A stretch of 64,000 nucleotides of DNA from the NCBI RefSeq assembly GCF_000411975.1, contig NZ_ASXG01000045.1, forward strand, positions 62,001 through 126,000, read 5' to 3'. Position 1 is the stretch's first letter; each line of letters opens with the position of its first letter. This stretch comes from Amycolatopsis orientalis DSM 43388 (GTDB lineage: Bacteria > Actinomycetota > Actinomycetes > Mycobacteriales > Pseudonocardiaceae). This document shows, in pieces, positions 8,491-17,523 of this stretch. The translations under genes were made by a program, and so were the position numbers. A model generated the notes under the pieces. That model searched no databases. It saw nothing but the letters and a program-made list of their open reading frames with translations, and was not told the origin of the DNA.

Positions 8491-8916
8491 TCACACCGCG
8501 CCCATATCCGAGGACAACCACCTCTCCGGCCGCATGTGGATCGCCATGTGCGGCCCGAGCTGCGTCCGCTCGAACTCCACATACCCCGCCACCTCGTCGG
8601 CAGGCAGGTATCGCGAAGCCATCTCCCACGTCAGCTCGTCACTGCCCGGCCGGGTCCGCACCACCGGCCCCTCCACGGACACATACCGCACCGTCGGCTC
8701 GACCCGTTGCACCATCAGGCTGAACCGCCCAGCCGCCTCGATCGCCTTCGCCTTGCGCGATTCCGGCGGGGTGCTCACCCACAGCTCGCCGCCCGGCGTG
8801 TACTGGTACCAGATCGGCACCGTGAGCGGCGCGCGGTCCGGGCGCTCGACCACCGAGAGCGCGCCGATGTGCGGTTCGGCCAGAAACTGTTCCCGTTCTT
8901 CCTTCGACAACACCAT
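8491..8916 (-). CDS. PPOX-class (pyridoxamine-5'-phosphate-oxidase fold) protein
   Basis: 141 residues from ATG 8914-8916; an in-frame ATG ten codons upstream (8946) is possible, but the family normally begins at this LSKEEREQFLAEPHIG segment. The split-barrel flavin-binding fold is shown by GALSVVERPDRAPLTVPIWY and later by VRYVSVEGPVV. Actinobacterial members use FMN or F420 and often reduce small molecules. It is divergent from an LLM-family oxidoreductase, and the two may share a deazaflavin cofactor (inference). Confidence 0.8.
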   Translation of the reverse strand: MVLSKEEREQFLAEPHIGALSVVERPDRAPLTVPIWYQYTPGGELWVSTPPESRKAKAIEAAGRFSLMVQRVEPTVRYVSVEGPVVRTRPGSDELTWEMASRYLPADEVAGYVEFERTQLGPHMAIHMRPERWLSSDMGAV

Positions 8917-9011
8917 GCCCCCGAAGCTAACGACGGGGTACGACAAAACCGGGTTCCGCCGGGGGCGAAAACTGGTGCGTCACCCGTCCGGGACTGGCTA
9001 GCGTCCAAGCC

Positions 9012-9884
9012 ATGGGGAACTTCGAATTCGGCGTCAGCCTGCGGCTCGCCGCCAATGGCACTGAGTGGACCGAAAAATGCCGTCGGGCCGAGGAGCTCGG
9101 ATACGATCACCTGACTGTGCCGGACCACCTCGGGCCGGAGCGGCTGTCGCCGTTTCCCGCGCTCACGGCCGCCGCGGCGGTGACCGAGCGAGTGCGGGTC
9201 GGCACGTTGGTGTCCAATGTGCCCTTCTACAACCTGGCGCTCTTCGCCCGCGATGTCGCGACTACCAACAAACTCACTGGAGGCCGCTTCGAACTCGGCC
9301 TCGGCTCGGGCCACATGAAGCACGAGTTCGACGACGCCGGCCTGCCGTGGCGCAAAGCCGCCGACCGGATCGCCTACCTCGCTGAAGGCCTCGACGAATT
9401 ACGTACGCGGCTCAAGGACGAAGGCGGCCTGCCGAAGCTGCTGATCGCGGGCAACAGCGACGGCGTGCTGAAGCTCGCCGCGGAACAGGCGGACATCGTC
9501 GGCTTCGCCGGTCTTCGCCAGGACCGCGACCGTCCGCCAGGCACGTTCGTGCTCGACAACGACGCGGCGATGGACGAGCGCGTCGCGTATTTCCGTTCCC
9601 TGGCTGGGGATCGCGAGATCGCGTACAACATGCTGATCCAGCGCGTCGTGGTCGCCGACAACCGTCGTCAGGCGGCCGAGGAATGGCACGCCGAGACCGA
9701 GGAACGCAGCGCGGCGAACGTCGATGAGCTGCTGCGCGCACCGCAACTGCTGTTCGGCACAGTGGACGAAATGGTGCAGCAGCTGATCGCGCAGCGCGAG
9801 CGGTACGGCTTCTCCTACTTCACCGTTTTCGAGGGGATGATGGAGACTTTCGCTCCGGTGGTGGCTGAACTGCGGGGTCGCTAG
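9012..9884 (+). CDS. LLM-class (luciferase-like) F420-dependent oxidoreductase
   Basis: 290 residues. Opens FEFGVSLRLAANGTEWTEKC and has the TIM-barrel landmarks of the bacterial luciferase-like family: GYDHLTVPDHLG, RVRVGTLVSNVPFYNLALFA and GGRFELGLGSGHMKHEFDDAG. In actinobacteria this subgroup uses the deazaflavin F420 to reduce or oxidise organic substrates; the substrate here is unknown. The last 65 bases overlap the 3' end of the convergent TetR gene. Confidence 0.88.
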   Translation: MGNFEFGVSLRLAANGTEWTEKCRRAEELGYDHLTVPDHLGPERLSPFPALTAAAAVTERVRVGTLVSNVPFYNLALFARDVATTNKLTGGRFELGLGSGHMKHEFDDAGLPWRKAADRIAYLAEGLDELRTRLKDEGGLPKLLIAGNSDGVLKLAAEQADIVGFAGLRQDRDRPPGTFVLDNDAAMDERVAYFRSLAGDREIAYNMLIQRVVVADNRRQAAEEWHAETEERSAANVDELLRAPQLLFGTVDEMVQQLIAQRERYGFSYFTVFEGMMETFAPVVAELRGR

Positions 9885-10497
9885 CCGCCGCCTGCACCTT
9901 CGCGACGGCGTCCCCGGCGATGAGCGTGAGCACTCGGCCGAGAAGGCCGTCTGGCACCGCTTCGTCGTCGATGTCGGCTTCCACGGCCAGACCGTTGCTC
10001 AACGCGAGCAGCACGACGGCGAATTCCTCGGCGGGCAAAGGAAGTTCGAGGTCCAATCCCTCGGCGAGCCGGTTCAAGGCCCGCGCGATCGTGTCGCGAA
10101 CTTCCCGGCGGCGTCGGCGCAGTGCGTCGCGCCGCCGGTCGTCGTGGTGTGCCATCGCGAAAAATTCGGCCAGCAGCCGGTGCCACACCGCGTCGGCGCG
10201 CATTTCGTACCTCAGCACCGCGGCGACGTTCGCCAGCCCAGCCCCGCCGTCGTCCGCTTCGGCGAAACTCGCCAAGCTCGCCTCGAGCCGGTGCGCGGCG
10301 TGCTCTTCCATCAACGCCAGCACCAGCTCGTCTTTCGACGCGAAGCTCGAGTAGACCGCGCCTTTCGTCAACCCGGCCGCCGCGGCCACCTCGGTCAGTT
10401 TCGTCGCGGCGATGCCCTGTTCCCCGAACACCGCGAAGGCCGCGTCGAGGATGCGCCGCCGGGTCTCCGCCCGCGTCGGCCGCGTCCGGCCGGTCAT
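9820..10497 (-). CDS. TetR-family regulator of the lipase promoter
   Basis: 225 residues. HTH region RRRILDAAFAVFGEQGIAAT followed by AAAAGLTKGAVYSSFASKDE (about residues 12-55) is typical TetR. The C-terminal 20 residues are basic and proline-rich and lie in the overlap with the LLM gene; the protein may have been extended by loss of an earlier stop. Divergent from the secreted lipase gene. Two palindromes in the shared 110-bp gap make a repressor of both itself and the lipase the best reading. Confidence 0.87.
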   Translation of the reverse strand: MTGRTRPTRAETRRRILDAAFAVFGEQGIAATKLTEVAAAAGLTKGAVYSSFASKDELVLALMEEHAAHRLEASLASFAEADDGGAGLANVAAVLRYEMRADAVWHRLLAEFFAMAHHDDRRRDALRRRRREVRDTIARALNRLAEGLDLELPLPAEEFAVVLLALSNGLAVEADIDDEAVPDGLLGRVLTLIAGDAVAKVQAAASDPAVQPPPERKSPSSPRKR

Positions 10498-10519
10498 CGG
10501 CTGCTCCCTCGTCCGGGGG

Positions 10520-10573
10520 TTGACACGGCGTCAGCCCGCTCAATACCTTCAGGTATCCAATACCCACGGGTAT
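10520..10573 (+). promoter_or_regulatory. Lipase promoter with double TetR operator
   Basis: TTGACA (10520-10525) and, 18 bases on, TACCTT (10544-10549) form a sigma-70-like promoter pointing at the lipase. Two 14-bp palindromes, ATACCT-TC-AGGTAT (10543-10556) and ATACCC-AC-GGGTAT (10560-10573), cover the -10 and the start region with a 17-bp period. The pairing of two equal sites suggests two TetR dimers binding side by side. Confidence 0.7.
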
Positions 10574-10607
10574 CCACTGTCAAGGACGACAGGGAAGGAC
10601 CGCTCCG

Positions 10608-11453
10608 ATGAGGTTGCGCATCGTCCTGGCCGCCGCGGCATTGCTGACCGCCGCGTTCGCCGCCCCCGCAGCAGCCGCCCCGACCGGCGGCGTCAACGAA
10701 CCGGCGTGCCGGCCGAGTTCCGCGCATCCGCGTCCGGTGGTGTTCCTGCACGGGCTCGGCGCGACGTCCGACGAGGACTTGAACTACCTGCAGGACCACG
10801 TCGCCGCCAAGGGCTACTGCACGTTCAGCCGGACCTACGGCGCTTATCCGCAATTCCCGTTCGTCGGCGGACTGCGCCCGATCGCCGACTCCGCAACGGA
10901 AATCAAGCAGTTCATCGGCGAAGTACTGGCGGAAACCGGTGCGGCGCAAGTGGATCTGGTCGGCCACTCCGAGGGCGGCTTCCAGACCCTGTACGTCACG
11001 AAAACGCAAGGCATCGCCGACCGGATCGGCTCCGTCGTCGCCATCGCGCCGCCCACGCACGGCACCACCTTCGCCGGCCTGACGAAACTGGCGTATCTCC
11101 TGGGAGCGCGCGACGAAGTCGGCAAGGCGCTCACCGCGTTCGGCTGCCCGGCTTGCGACAACCTGATCACCGACGGCAGCGCGGTCCAGACACTCACGAA
11201 CGGTCCCATCGCGCAGCCGGGTGTGCACTACACCGTGCTCACGTCCCGATTCGACGAACTGGTCACGCCGACCGAAACGTCTTTCGTGCGCGAGCCGGGA
11301 GTCACGAACGAATACGTCCAGGACACCTGCCCGTTCGACCCCGTCGGGCACATCGGCGAGGCCTACGACCTCAACGTCTGGAACCTGGTCACCAACGCCC
11401 TCGACCCGGCCCACGCCACGAAATTCGCGTGCACCGCCGGATCTCCCGGCTGA
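10608..11453 (+). CDS. Secreted triacylglycerol lipase/esterase (alpha/beta hydrolase)
   Basis: 281 residues. A signal peptide (MRLRIVLAAAALLTAAFA, cleavage near AAAA-P at about residue 24) sends it outside the cell. The oxyanion segment PVVFLHGLGA and the nucleophile elbow GHSEGG (about residue 125) identify a class-2 type lipase. Candidate acid and histidine are in FDELVTPTE and DPVGHIG. Cysteines at 33, 67, 182/185 and the C-terminus suggest disulphides. Hydrolyses long-chain esters. Single-gene transcript, repressed by the divergent TetR and ended by the hairpin at 11464. Confidence 0.9.
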   Translation: MRLRIVLAAAALLTAAFAAPAAAAPTGGVNEPACRPSSAHPRPVVFLHGLGATSDEDLNYLQDHVAAKGYCTFSRTYGAYPQFPFVGGLRPIADSATEIKQFIGEVLAETGAAQVDLVGHSEGGFQTLYVTKTQGIADRIGSVVAIAPPTHGTTFAGLTKLAYLLGARDEVGKALTAFGCPACDNLITDGSAVQTLTNGPIAQPGVHYTVLTSRFDELVTPTETSFVREPGVTNEYVQDTCPFDPVGHIGEAYDLNVWNLVTNALDPAHATKFACTAGSPG

Positions 11454-11463
11454 CCCGCCTGTC

Positions 11464-11496
11464 ACCCGGTGGTGCCGCGAGAGGGCGCCACCGGGT
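11464..11496. terminator. Bidirectional hairpin between convergent lipase and NmrA-like genes
   Basis: A 13-bp stem (ACCCGGTGG continuing TGCC; one G-T pair) with a seven-base loop, centred between the two facing stop codons. Confidence 0.75.
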
Positions 11497-11503
11497 CAAG
11501 CGC

Positions 11504-12148
11504 TCAGTACGCCAGCGTGAACCGGGCGCGCGAGTTCTTCGGCTCCTCGATCTCGTCCAGGAACGCGATCGCCAGGTCCGCGCCGCTGATGTGCGATCGG
11601 CCGTCGGCGTCGCTGACCAGCACCTCGCCGCCGAGGCGGAACTTTCCGGTGCGCTCGCCGGGGATCCAGGAACCGAACTCGGCCGCCGGGCTGACGTAGA
11701 ACCAGTCGACGTCGTCCGGCAGCTCGCGCAGCGCCTCCAGGACCAGGACGTGGCTGCCCGCCTCCGGCTTGTACTCCTCCGGGAACTCCGGAGTGTCGAT
11801 CAGGCGCGGCCCGTCCTCGCTGACCCGCAGCGAGCCCGCGCCGCCGACGATCGCCAGCCGCGCACCGTTCGCGCGGGCCGCTTCCACCAGCGTCGGCAGC
11901 GCGTCCACCAGGCGGCGGCCCTGGTCGTCCGCGCGGCCCGGCGTCGCGACCACGAGCACGTCCGCGCCCTTGGCGACCGACGCGACGAATTCCGCGTCGT
12001 GCATCGACCCCGACCGCGCTTCGACCTCCGACGGCAGCCCCTCGGCCTTGCGCGCGACCCCGACCACGGAGTGCCCGCGCCGCAGCGCCTCTTCGGTGAT
12101 CCGGCCGCCGGCGAATCCCGTCGCGCCGAACACCACCAGCTTGCTCAT
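11504..12148 (-). CDS. NAD(P)H-binding (NmrA/atypical SDR) protein
   Basis: 214 residues. The N-terminal Rossmann motif FGATGFAGGRI (GXXGXXG) binds NAD(P). Later segments ADVLVVATPGR and RLAIVGGAGSL match the YwnB/NmrA-like group, and the usual SDR Tyr-XXX-Lys is absent, as in that group. Members are redox sensors or reductases; the function here is unknown. Isolated gene converging on the lipase. Confidence 0.82.
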   Translation of the reverse strand: MSKLVVFGATGFAGGRITEEALRRGHSVVGVARKAEGLPSEVEARSGSMHDAEFVASVAKGADVLVVATPGRADDQGRRLVDALPTLVEAARANGARLAIVGGAGSLRVSEDGPRLIDTPEFPEEYKPEAGSHVLVLEALRELPDDVDWFYVSPAAEFGSWIPGERTGKFRLGGEVLVSDADGRSHISGADLAIAFLDEIEEPKNSRARFTLAY

Positions 12149-12250
12149 GTGCCGCTCCTCGAAAAGAAGTCCGTATCGATGCCGCCGATGGTAGGGACGG
12201 ATCTTCGGCTACTTCAACGGAAGCAACGCACCCCGAGGTGAGCGTGCAGG

Positions 12251-13366
12251 TCAGCCGCCGAGCGCGGCGAAAGCGGCGGCCAGCTTGGCCTTCACCGCGT
12301 TCGCGTCGACCGGCGAACGCACCTCAGCGACCGCCGTCGGCTTGGCCAGCACCTGGTAGCTCGCGGTGCGATTCGGCAGGGTGAATTTGACCGAGCAGGA
12401 CATCGTGATGGTCGCGTCCGCGGCGGCGTCGCCCTCCGTCGCACAGCTTTGCGAGCCGAGCGTGTCCGCGCTGATCTCCACCGAAAGCTTGATGTGCACG
12501 TTCGGTTTCGAACCCGGCTGATTCCCGACCACGCTGTTGGAAACGTCCACTGTGGTCTTGCAGGACCCGACGTAGTCCTGGCAGTCGAGTTTGTCGTTGA
12601 GCACCGTCACACTCGCCTGCGCGAGACCGTCGAACGGCTGGCCGAGCGCGTCGACCGCGGCGTCGAAATCGGTGTGGAACTGCTTGATCTCGGCAGCGCC
12701 CAGCGGCCGGACCCGGAACGCCGCGCCCAGCTTCGGGCCGCCGCGCGGATCGAGCAGCGCGGGCGCGAATCCGGTGACCCGATGCGGTTCGGCAGTGGTC
12801 ACCTGCAGCGCGCCGCCGAGGTCGTACACCTCCGTGCCGTCCGGGAGCTTCTGCGTCCGCGGCGCCCCGGAACCGAGTCCGCCGAGCGCCTTGCGCAGTT
12901 CGGCGGCGAGCTTCGGCGGAGCCATCCGCGCCGCCGGGTCGACCGGCAGTTCGCTTCCGACGGTGTGCACCCATCCGCTGCCGAACTGGGTGCTGTTCTC
13001 CTCCAGCCCGTGCGACTTCCAGTAGTCCGCGTCGGCCGCGAGGTACAACTGCCCGTCCGGTTCGGTGATCCGCACCGGTTTGCCTTCCAGCGGCAGCGTG
13101 CCGAAGCCGTTCCCGTCGCGCGCGACGCGGTACGTCAGCGTCGCCGGGTTGCCGGCACCGTCCTTCTGCGTCGCGTCGTATTGCAGCGCCGGTGCTTGCT
13201 CCAGCGCCTGCAGCGCGGCGTCGACCGCCGTCTGCTGCTGTGCACGCTGCGTAGCCAGCTGGCGGTCGGCATCGGACAGTCCCGCCGTGCCGGTCACCGC
13301 GACCTGGCAGCCCGCGAGAAGCCCACCAAGCAGCACCAGTGCTGTCGCAGTCCATCGAGCCCGCAT
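12251..13366 (-). CDS. Lipoprotein of unknown function
   Basis: 371 residues from ATG 13364-13366, chosen because AGAGGGG lies eight bases upstream and the lipobox LLAGC then sits at residues 16-20. The cysteine should be lipidated, anchoring the protein outside the membrane. Four further cysteines (two in CQDYVGSC, one in SQSC, one in MSC) suggest two disulphides. It resembles the LppX/LprG-like beta-rich lipoproteins in general character, but I recognise no specific family. In mycobacteria lpqT occupies the matching place between prs and rplY; this protein is longer and not obviously the same. Confidence 0.8.
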   Translation of the reverse strand: MRARWTATALVLLGGLLAGCQVAVTGTAGLSDADRQLATQRAQQQTAVDAALQALEQAPALQYDATQKDGAGNPATLTYRVARDGNGFGTLPLEGKPVRITEPDGQLYLAADADYWKSHGLEENSTQFGSGWVHTVGSELPVDPAARMAPPKLAAELRKALGGLGSGAPRTQKLPDGTEVYDLGGALQVTTAEPHRVTGFAPALLDPRGGPKLGAAFRVRPLGAAEIKQFHTDFDAAVDALGQPFDGLAQASVTVLNDKLDCQDYVGSCKTTVDVSNSVVGNQPGSKPNVHIKLSVEISADTLGSQSCATEGDAAADATITMSCSVKFTLPNRTASYQVLAKPTAVAEVRSPVDANAVKAKLAAAFAALGG

Positions 13367-13691
13367 GTCGGCCGCCCCTCTTTCCGCGGAAATCATGCCA
13401 CCCTCGTCAGATCGGCGGGCGGGACGGGAATTGTGTCGTCACCCACCCGCCCGGGGGAGGCTGGCCCTACCCGGTGCGCGTCCGCGCGGACCGGCTGGTT
13501 TACACTTCTCGGGTTGTCTCGGCGAGGCGGGTGCGCCTGTAGGTGCCCGGCGTGATCGACGCGGCGGCTCGAGAAGCCCCGTGGTCTGCTCACGCCCGCA
13601 ACCTCGCCGCCGTGCACAACCGCCCCCGAGCAGAGATCGACGATCCCGCCGCCCCCTGCCGCACGTCGTGTGATTGAAGGAGTGCTACACC
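13367..13691. other. Divergent intergenic region between lipoprotein gene and rplY
   Basis: 325 bp that must hold both promoters. A possible -10 (TACACT at 13501-13506) precedes rplY, but no good -35 is visible. No RNA family or strong terminator recognised. Confidence 0.4.
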
Positions 13692-14291
13692 GTGTCCGAG
13701 GTACGTCTTTCCGTCGAACCGCGCACCGAGTTCGGAAAGGGTGCCGCCCGCCGCACCCGTCGCGCCGGCAAAATCCCCGCGGTGCTCTACGGGCACGGCT
13801 CGGACCCGCGGCACTTCGCGCTGCCGGCCATCGAGTTCGCCCGCGTCGTCCGCGAGAACGGCTCCAACGCCGTCATCACGCTCGATCTGGAAGGCTCCAG
13901 CGAGCTGGCGCTGACCAAGACCATCGTGGTCCACCCGCTCAAGAACTACATCGAGCACGTCGACCTGCTGGTCGTCAAGCGCGGCGAGAAGGTCACCGTC
14001 GACGTCCCGATCGTCGTCTCCGGCACCCCCGGCCCGGGCACCCTGGTCGCCCAGGACCTCGACACGATCCAGGTCGAGGTCGAGGCGCTGCACATCCCCG
14101 AGCAGTTCGAGGTCTCCGTCGAGGGCATCGAGGCCGGCACCCAGATCACCGCGGGCCAGGTCGCCCTGCCCGCGGGCGCCGAGCTGGTCACCGACGCCGA
14201 GGCGCTGGTCGTCGCCGTCAACGAGGCCCCGCGCGGCGCCGCTGACGAAGACGCCGAAGCCGAAGAAGCCGAAGCCGAGGAAGCCGAATAA
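13692..14291 (+). CDS. rplY: 50S ribosomal protein L25/general stress protein Ctc
   Basis: 199 residues from GTG 13692, chosen because AAGGAG lies nine bases upstream; an in-frame TTG at 13674 overlaps that site. Binds 5S rRNA. The N-terminal L25 domain ([20 protein letters not shown]...VLYGHG) is followed by the TL5/Ctc beta domain, and the tail is an acidic Ala/Glu run. Precedes pth by ten bases, the conserved rplY-pth pair of actinobacteria. Confidence 0.95.
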   Translation: MSEVRLSVEPRTEFGKGAARRTRRAGKIPAVLYGHGSDPRHFALPAIEFARVVRENGSNAVITLDLEGSSELALTKTIVVHPLKNYIEHVDLLVVKRGEKVTVDVPIVVSGTPGPGTLVAQDLDTIQVEVEALHIPEQFEVSVEGIEAGTQITAGQVALPAGAELVTDAEALVVAVNEAPRGAADEDAEAEEAEAEEAE

Positions 14292-14301
14292 ACTCGCTTC
14301 C

Positions 14302-14895
14302 GTGAGTGAAGACCTGCCCGGGGCCGGCGAGCTGATTCTGCTCGCCGGCCTTGGCAATCCCGGGCCCCAGTACGCCGGGAACCGGCACAACGTCGGGTTC
14401 ATGGTGCTGGACGAGCTGGCCGGCCGGATCGGCGGGAAGTTCAAGGCCCACCGCAGCGGGGCCGAGGTGCTCGAGGGCAGGCTGGCCGGTGCCCGCGTGG
14501 TGCTGGTGAAGCCGCGGTCGTACATGAACCTCTCCGGCGGGCCGGTCGTCGGCGCCGCCCGGTTCTTCAAGGTCCCGCCGTCCGGCGTCGTGGTGGTGCA
14601 CGACGAGCTGGACGTCGATTTCGGCGCGCTGAAGCTCAAGCTCGGCGGCGGCGACAACGGCCACAACGGACTGCGGTCCATCACCAAATCGCTCGGCACG
14701 CGCGACTACTACCGCGTGCGGTTCGGCATCGGGCGGCCGCCGGGACGGCAGGACCCGGCGGATTTCGTGCTGAAGGACTTCTCGACGGTCGAGCGCAAGG
14801 AGCTCCCGTTCGAGATCGACCGGTGCGCGGACGCCACCGAGGCGCTGATTTCGCGCGGGCTGGCCGCGGCGCAGAACGCGTTTCACGCCGCTTGA
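14302..14895 (+). CDS. pth: Peptidyl-tRNA hydrolase
   Basis: 197 residues from GTG 14302. Cleaves peptidyl-tRNAs released from stalled ribosomes to recycle tRNA. All active-site elements are present: GLGNPG with the Asn, the catalytic His in NRHNVGFMV, the Asp in [10 protein letters not shown] and the Asn in [12 protein letters not shown]. Normal family length. Ten bases after rplY, so co-transcribed. Confidence 0.96.
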   Translation: MSEDLPGAGELILLAGLGNPGPQYAGNRHNVGFMVLDELAGRIGGKFKAHRSGAEVLEGRLAGARVVLVKPRSYMNLSGGPVVGAARFFKVPPSGVVVVHDELDVDFGALKLKLGGGDNGHNGLRSITKSLGTRDYYRVRFGIGRPPGRQDPADFVLKDFSTVERKELPFEIDRCADATEALISRGLAAAQNAFHAA

Positions 14896-15124
14896 CCCGC
14901 TTTGCCTGATTTCCCCCGGATGAGGCCTTAACGGCCCATTTCCGCACGTGGTGCCTGTGGGTGAGGCGCAGTGGCGGTGCGTGATGGATTTCTCACTCGA
15001 TGGGCGGCTTCTGGGGCCCTGATCGAGTCTTCCGGACGGGCGCGGGCTTCCCGGGGTGGCTGGGACCAGTTAGGACGGAGCTCAGGAGTTCGCACCACCC
15101 CGACCCTGAATCGGAGAATGATCC

Positions 15125-15493
15125 ATGCCGTTTACCGCCGAGGATCTCGCTGAGGTCGCTTTCGGTAACGCCCCGATCGGCCGCCGCGGCTACGCCAAGC
15201 ACGAGGTCGACGACTTCGTGCGGCGGATCGCGAAAACGCTCGCCGACGAGGACGATCTCACCGCGGCCGAGGTCCACCACGTGCTGTTCTCCAAGCCGTT
15301 GATCGGCAAGCGCGGATACGACGAGCGCGAGGTCGACGAGTTTCTCGACGAGGTGGAGACGCAGCTGGCCGAGAGGTCCGGGAGGAGGGCTCCGATGATT
15401 CCGGGGAGCCGGGATCCCGGCGAGGCTGCCGCGGGAGGGACTTCTTGGCCGGTGGTCGCCGAGGCACCGGTGGAGGGGGTGTCGGGGAGGTAA
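15125..15493 (+). CDS. Small protein with two DivIVA-type motifs
   Basis: 122 residues with two copies of the actinobacterial 'DivI1A' motif: [18 protein letters not shown] (about residues 18-35) and [18 protein letters not shown] (about 60-77). In DivIVA/Wag31 and SepIVA this motif is the membrane-curvature-binding N-terminus, normally followed by a long coiled coil. Here no coiled coil follows, only a short Gly/Pro/Ala tail, so the protein is two targeting modules back to back. Probably cytosolic or pole/septum-associated; function unknown. Lies 229 bp after pth. Confidence 0.75.
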   Translation: MPFTAEDLAEVAFGNAPIGRRGYAKHEVDDFVRRIAKTLADEDDLTAAEVHHVLFSKPLIGKRGYDEREVDEFLDEVETQLAERSGRRAPMIPGSRDPGEAAAGGTSWPVVAEAPVEGVSGR

Positions 15494-15524
15494 TGCCTGT
15501 GCCCGACGGCTCGTGCCGGTCGAG

Positions 15525-15640
15525 GCGTGGGGCACCCCGAAGCTGATTGTGACGACGGTCGGAGGGTGCTTGTCGAGGCGGGAAAGATGCCTTGGCAAGC
15601 ACCCTCCGACCGCGTTTTCGGCTTCGTATCGGGGGCAGGG
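15525..15640 (+). repeat. Nested palindromic repeat, copy 1
   Basis: About 115 bp. The inner stem CGGTCGGAGGGTGCTTG (15556-15572) pairs with 15596-15612 perfectly (17 bp), enclosing AGGC...GCCT around GGGAAAGAT. An outer pair, CCCCGAAGC (about 15535) with GGCTTCG (15620-15626), encloses it. A near-identical copy lies inverted at 26605-26723, with the stem bases changed on both sides. It lies between convergent genes and could end both transcripts. Strand is given relative to that copy. Confidence 0.85.
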
Positions 15641-15693
15641 CCGGATCTGGCTGCTTGGTCGGCCCGGATGCAGTGGTGCGGTCTTGCCGAGGG

Positions 15694-17382
15694 TTAGGCT
15701 TCCGCGTTTTTCGCGATCTTGTCCGCGTACTGCACTGCGGTCGCTGCGCGCTTGACCTTGCCGGAAGGGGTTTTCGGCAGGCTTCCGGCGGGGAGGACCA
15801 CGACGGCGAAGGGGCGCATGTCCACTGCGTCTCGGACGCGGGCGGCGATTTCCTTGGCCAGGCGGTTTTCCTCGGCAGCGGCACCGGCCAGTTTGGATTC
15901 CACGACCACGGCGAAGCGCTCGCGGCGGCTGCCCGCGTCCAGGCGGACGGCGACCGCGTTGCCTGCCCGGACCCCCTCGACCGAGCCGGCGGCGCGTTCG
16001 ATGTCGGTCGGGTACAGGTTGCGGCCGCCCATGATGATGACGTCCTTGCGCCGGCCGCAGATCACGATCTGGCCGTCGACCAGGTAGCCCAGGTCTCCGG
16101 TCTTCATCCAGCCGTCCGCGTCCTGGGTGTCCAGCGGGCCGTCGACGGTCAGGTAGCCGGGGGTCACGGCCTCGCCGCGCAGCCGGATCTCGCCGACCTG
16201 GCGTTCGCCCAGCACGGCGCCGGATTCGTCGACGATGTCTGCTTCCAGACCGTCCAGCGGGCGGCCGAGCAGGGCGAACGAACGCACCTCGTCCGTGCCG
16301 CGCCGGGGGTCGCCTTCGGGCACCGGCACCGCGCGGTTCTCGGCCTCCAGGGCGTCCGCTTCGACTACGTCCAGCGTGAGCCCGGTGAACAGCGGCGCGA
16401 ACGAGACCGCCAGCGTCGCCTCTGCCATGCCGTACGCGGGGAACACGCACTCGGGCGGCATCTTGAACCGCTTCCCGGCGTTCACGAAGGTCTCGACGGC
16501 CGTCTCGTCGATCGGCTCCGCGCCGTTGAGCGCGATGCGGAGCTTCGACAGGTCGTAGGCGTTGTCGTCCTCGACCCGCGCCATGCGTTTGCCGACGATG
16601 GCGTACGCGAAGTTCGGCGCGGCCGTCGTGGTGCCGCCGTATTTGCTGATCAGCTCCGGCCAGATCAACGGCCCGGTGAGGAATTCGACCGGGGTGATCT
16701 TGATCAGTTCGACGCCGAAGGTCATCGGCACGGTCAGGAAGCCGACCATGCCCATGTCGTGGAAGGTCGGCAGCCAGGACACCATCACGTCGCTGTCGAA
16801 CTCGAACTCCGCGCGGTCGACCATCGCCTTGACGTTGGTGTACAGGTTGCCGTAGGTGATCCGGACGGCCTTCGGCTCCGCGGTGGATCCGCTGGTCAGC
16901 TGCAACAGCGCGGTGTCGCTTTCGGCGGTCGGCACGATCTCGGCCAGCGGTTCCGCTCCGGCCAGTTCGGAGATCAGCCGGTAGCTGATGCCCTTGCCTT
17001 CGAGCACCGGCGCGAGCTGGTCGAACGGCTCGCCGAGCACGACCAGCTGGGCCCCGATCATCTCGAGCACCTTCACCGTGTCCTCGGCCCATTCGGCGAG
17101 GTCGGTGCGCGGCGTCGGCTGGTGCAGCATCGTCACGCTGCCGCCGGTGAGCCACACCGCCTGCACGGTCGGCGCGATGAGCACCGGAGCGGCGGCCAGC
17201 ACCGCCACCGCGCTTCCCGGCTTCAACCCGCCGCTGACCAGCCCGCCCGCGATCCGGCGCGCTTCGTCGTGCACCTGGGCCCAAGTCCGGCGCACCGGCT
17301 CCTTGGGCTCGCCGGTCACCATGCCGCGCCGCTGTCCCCGGTCCGCCGCGTTCCCGACGAGTGTGTCCACAAACCGACTCAT
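15694..17382 (-). CDS. Fatty-acyl-AMP/CoA ligase (FadD/Pks16-like)
   Basis: 562 residues, ANL superfamily. Activates a carboxylic acid as acyl-adenylate. Motifs in order: P-loop LLQLTSGSTAEPKAV (about residue 165), HDMGMVGFL (about 228), LNGAEPI (about 306), YGMAEATLAVS (about 337), GDLGYL (about 438), RKDVIIMGGRNLYP and the C-terminal Lys in LPKTPSGKVKR. HDMG and NLYP are typical of the FAAL/long-chain group rather than acetyl-CoA synthetases. The same place in M. tuberculosis, next to pth, holds pks16 (Rv1013), so it is probably the orthologue. Substrate unknown. Confidence 0.88.
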   Translation of the reverse strand: MSRFVDTLVGNAADRGQRRGMVTGEPKEPVRRTWAQVHDEARRIAGGLVSGGLKPGSAVAVLAAAPVLIAPTVQAVWLTGGSVTMLHQPTPRTDLAEWAEDTVKVLEMIGAQLVVLGEPFDQLAPVLEGKGISYRLISELAGAEPLAEIVPTAESDTALLQLTSGSTAEPKAVRITYGNLYTNVKAMVDRAEFEFDSDVMVSWLPTFHDMGMVGFLTVPMTFGVELIKITPVEFLTGPLIWPELISKYGGTTTAAPNFAYAIVGKRMARVEDDNAYDLSKLRIALNGAEPIDETAVETFVNAGKRFKMPPECVFPAYGMAEATLAVSFAPLFTGLTLDVVEADALEAENRAVPVPEGDPRRGTDEVRSFALLGRPLDGLEADIVDESGAVLGERQVGEIRLRGEAVTPGYLTVDGPLDTQDADGWMKTGDLGYLVDGQIVICGRRKDVIIMGGRNLYPTDIERAAGSVEGVRAGNAVAVRLDAGSRRERFAVVVESKLAGAAAEENRLAKEIAARVRDAVDMRPFAVVVLPAGSLPKTPSGKVKRAATAVQYADKIAKNAEA

Positions 17383-17479
17383 GTGCGTCAGATTACTGTC
17401 CGGTTTTCCAGGCTCGCCCCGCGGCGGCGTGAACAGCGGATGTCCGGAGCCGGACAGCTTGCGGACGCGCCGGTCAACT

Positions 17480-17520
17480 CGTGAGTGGCTACGCCGGTTC
17501 TAACCGGCGTAGCCGCTCAC
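17480..17520. terminator. Covarying palindrome, copy 1 (probable terminator of ABC-F gene)
   Basis: 19-bp stem: GTGAGTG-GCTAC-GCCGGTT, two-base loop CT, then the complement with one G-T pair. Lies just past the ABC-F stop. One of three copies in the window with the same ends and centre but a different 5-bp middle (others at 33052 and 38526). Confidence 0.8.
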
Positions 17521-17523
17521 AAG

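Noticed and set aside
14302..14316. Fourth copy of the GTGAGTG palindrome at the pth start
   Set aside because: The seven-base word matches by chance; no complementary arm or GCCGGTT centre follows.
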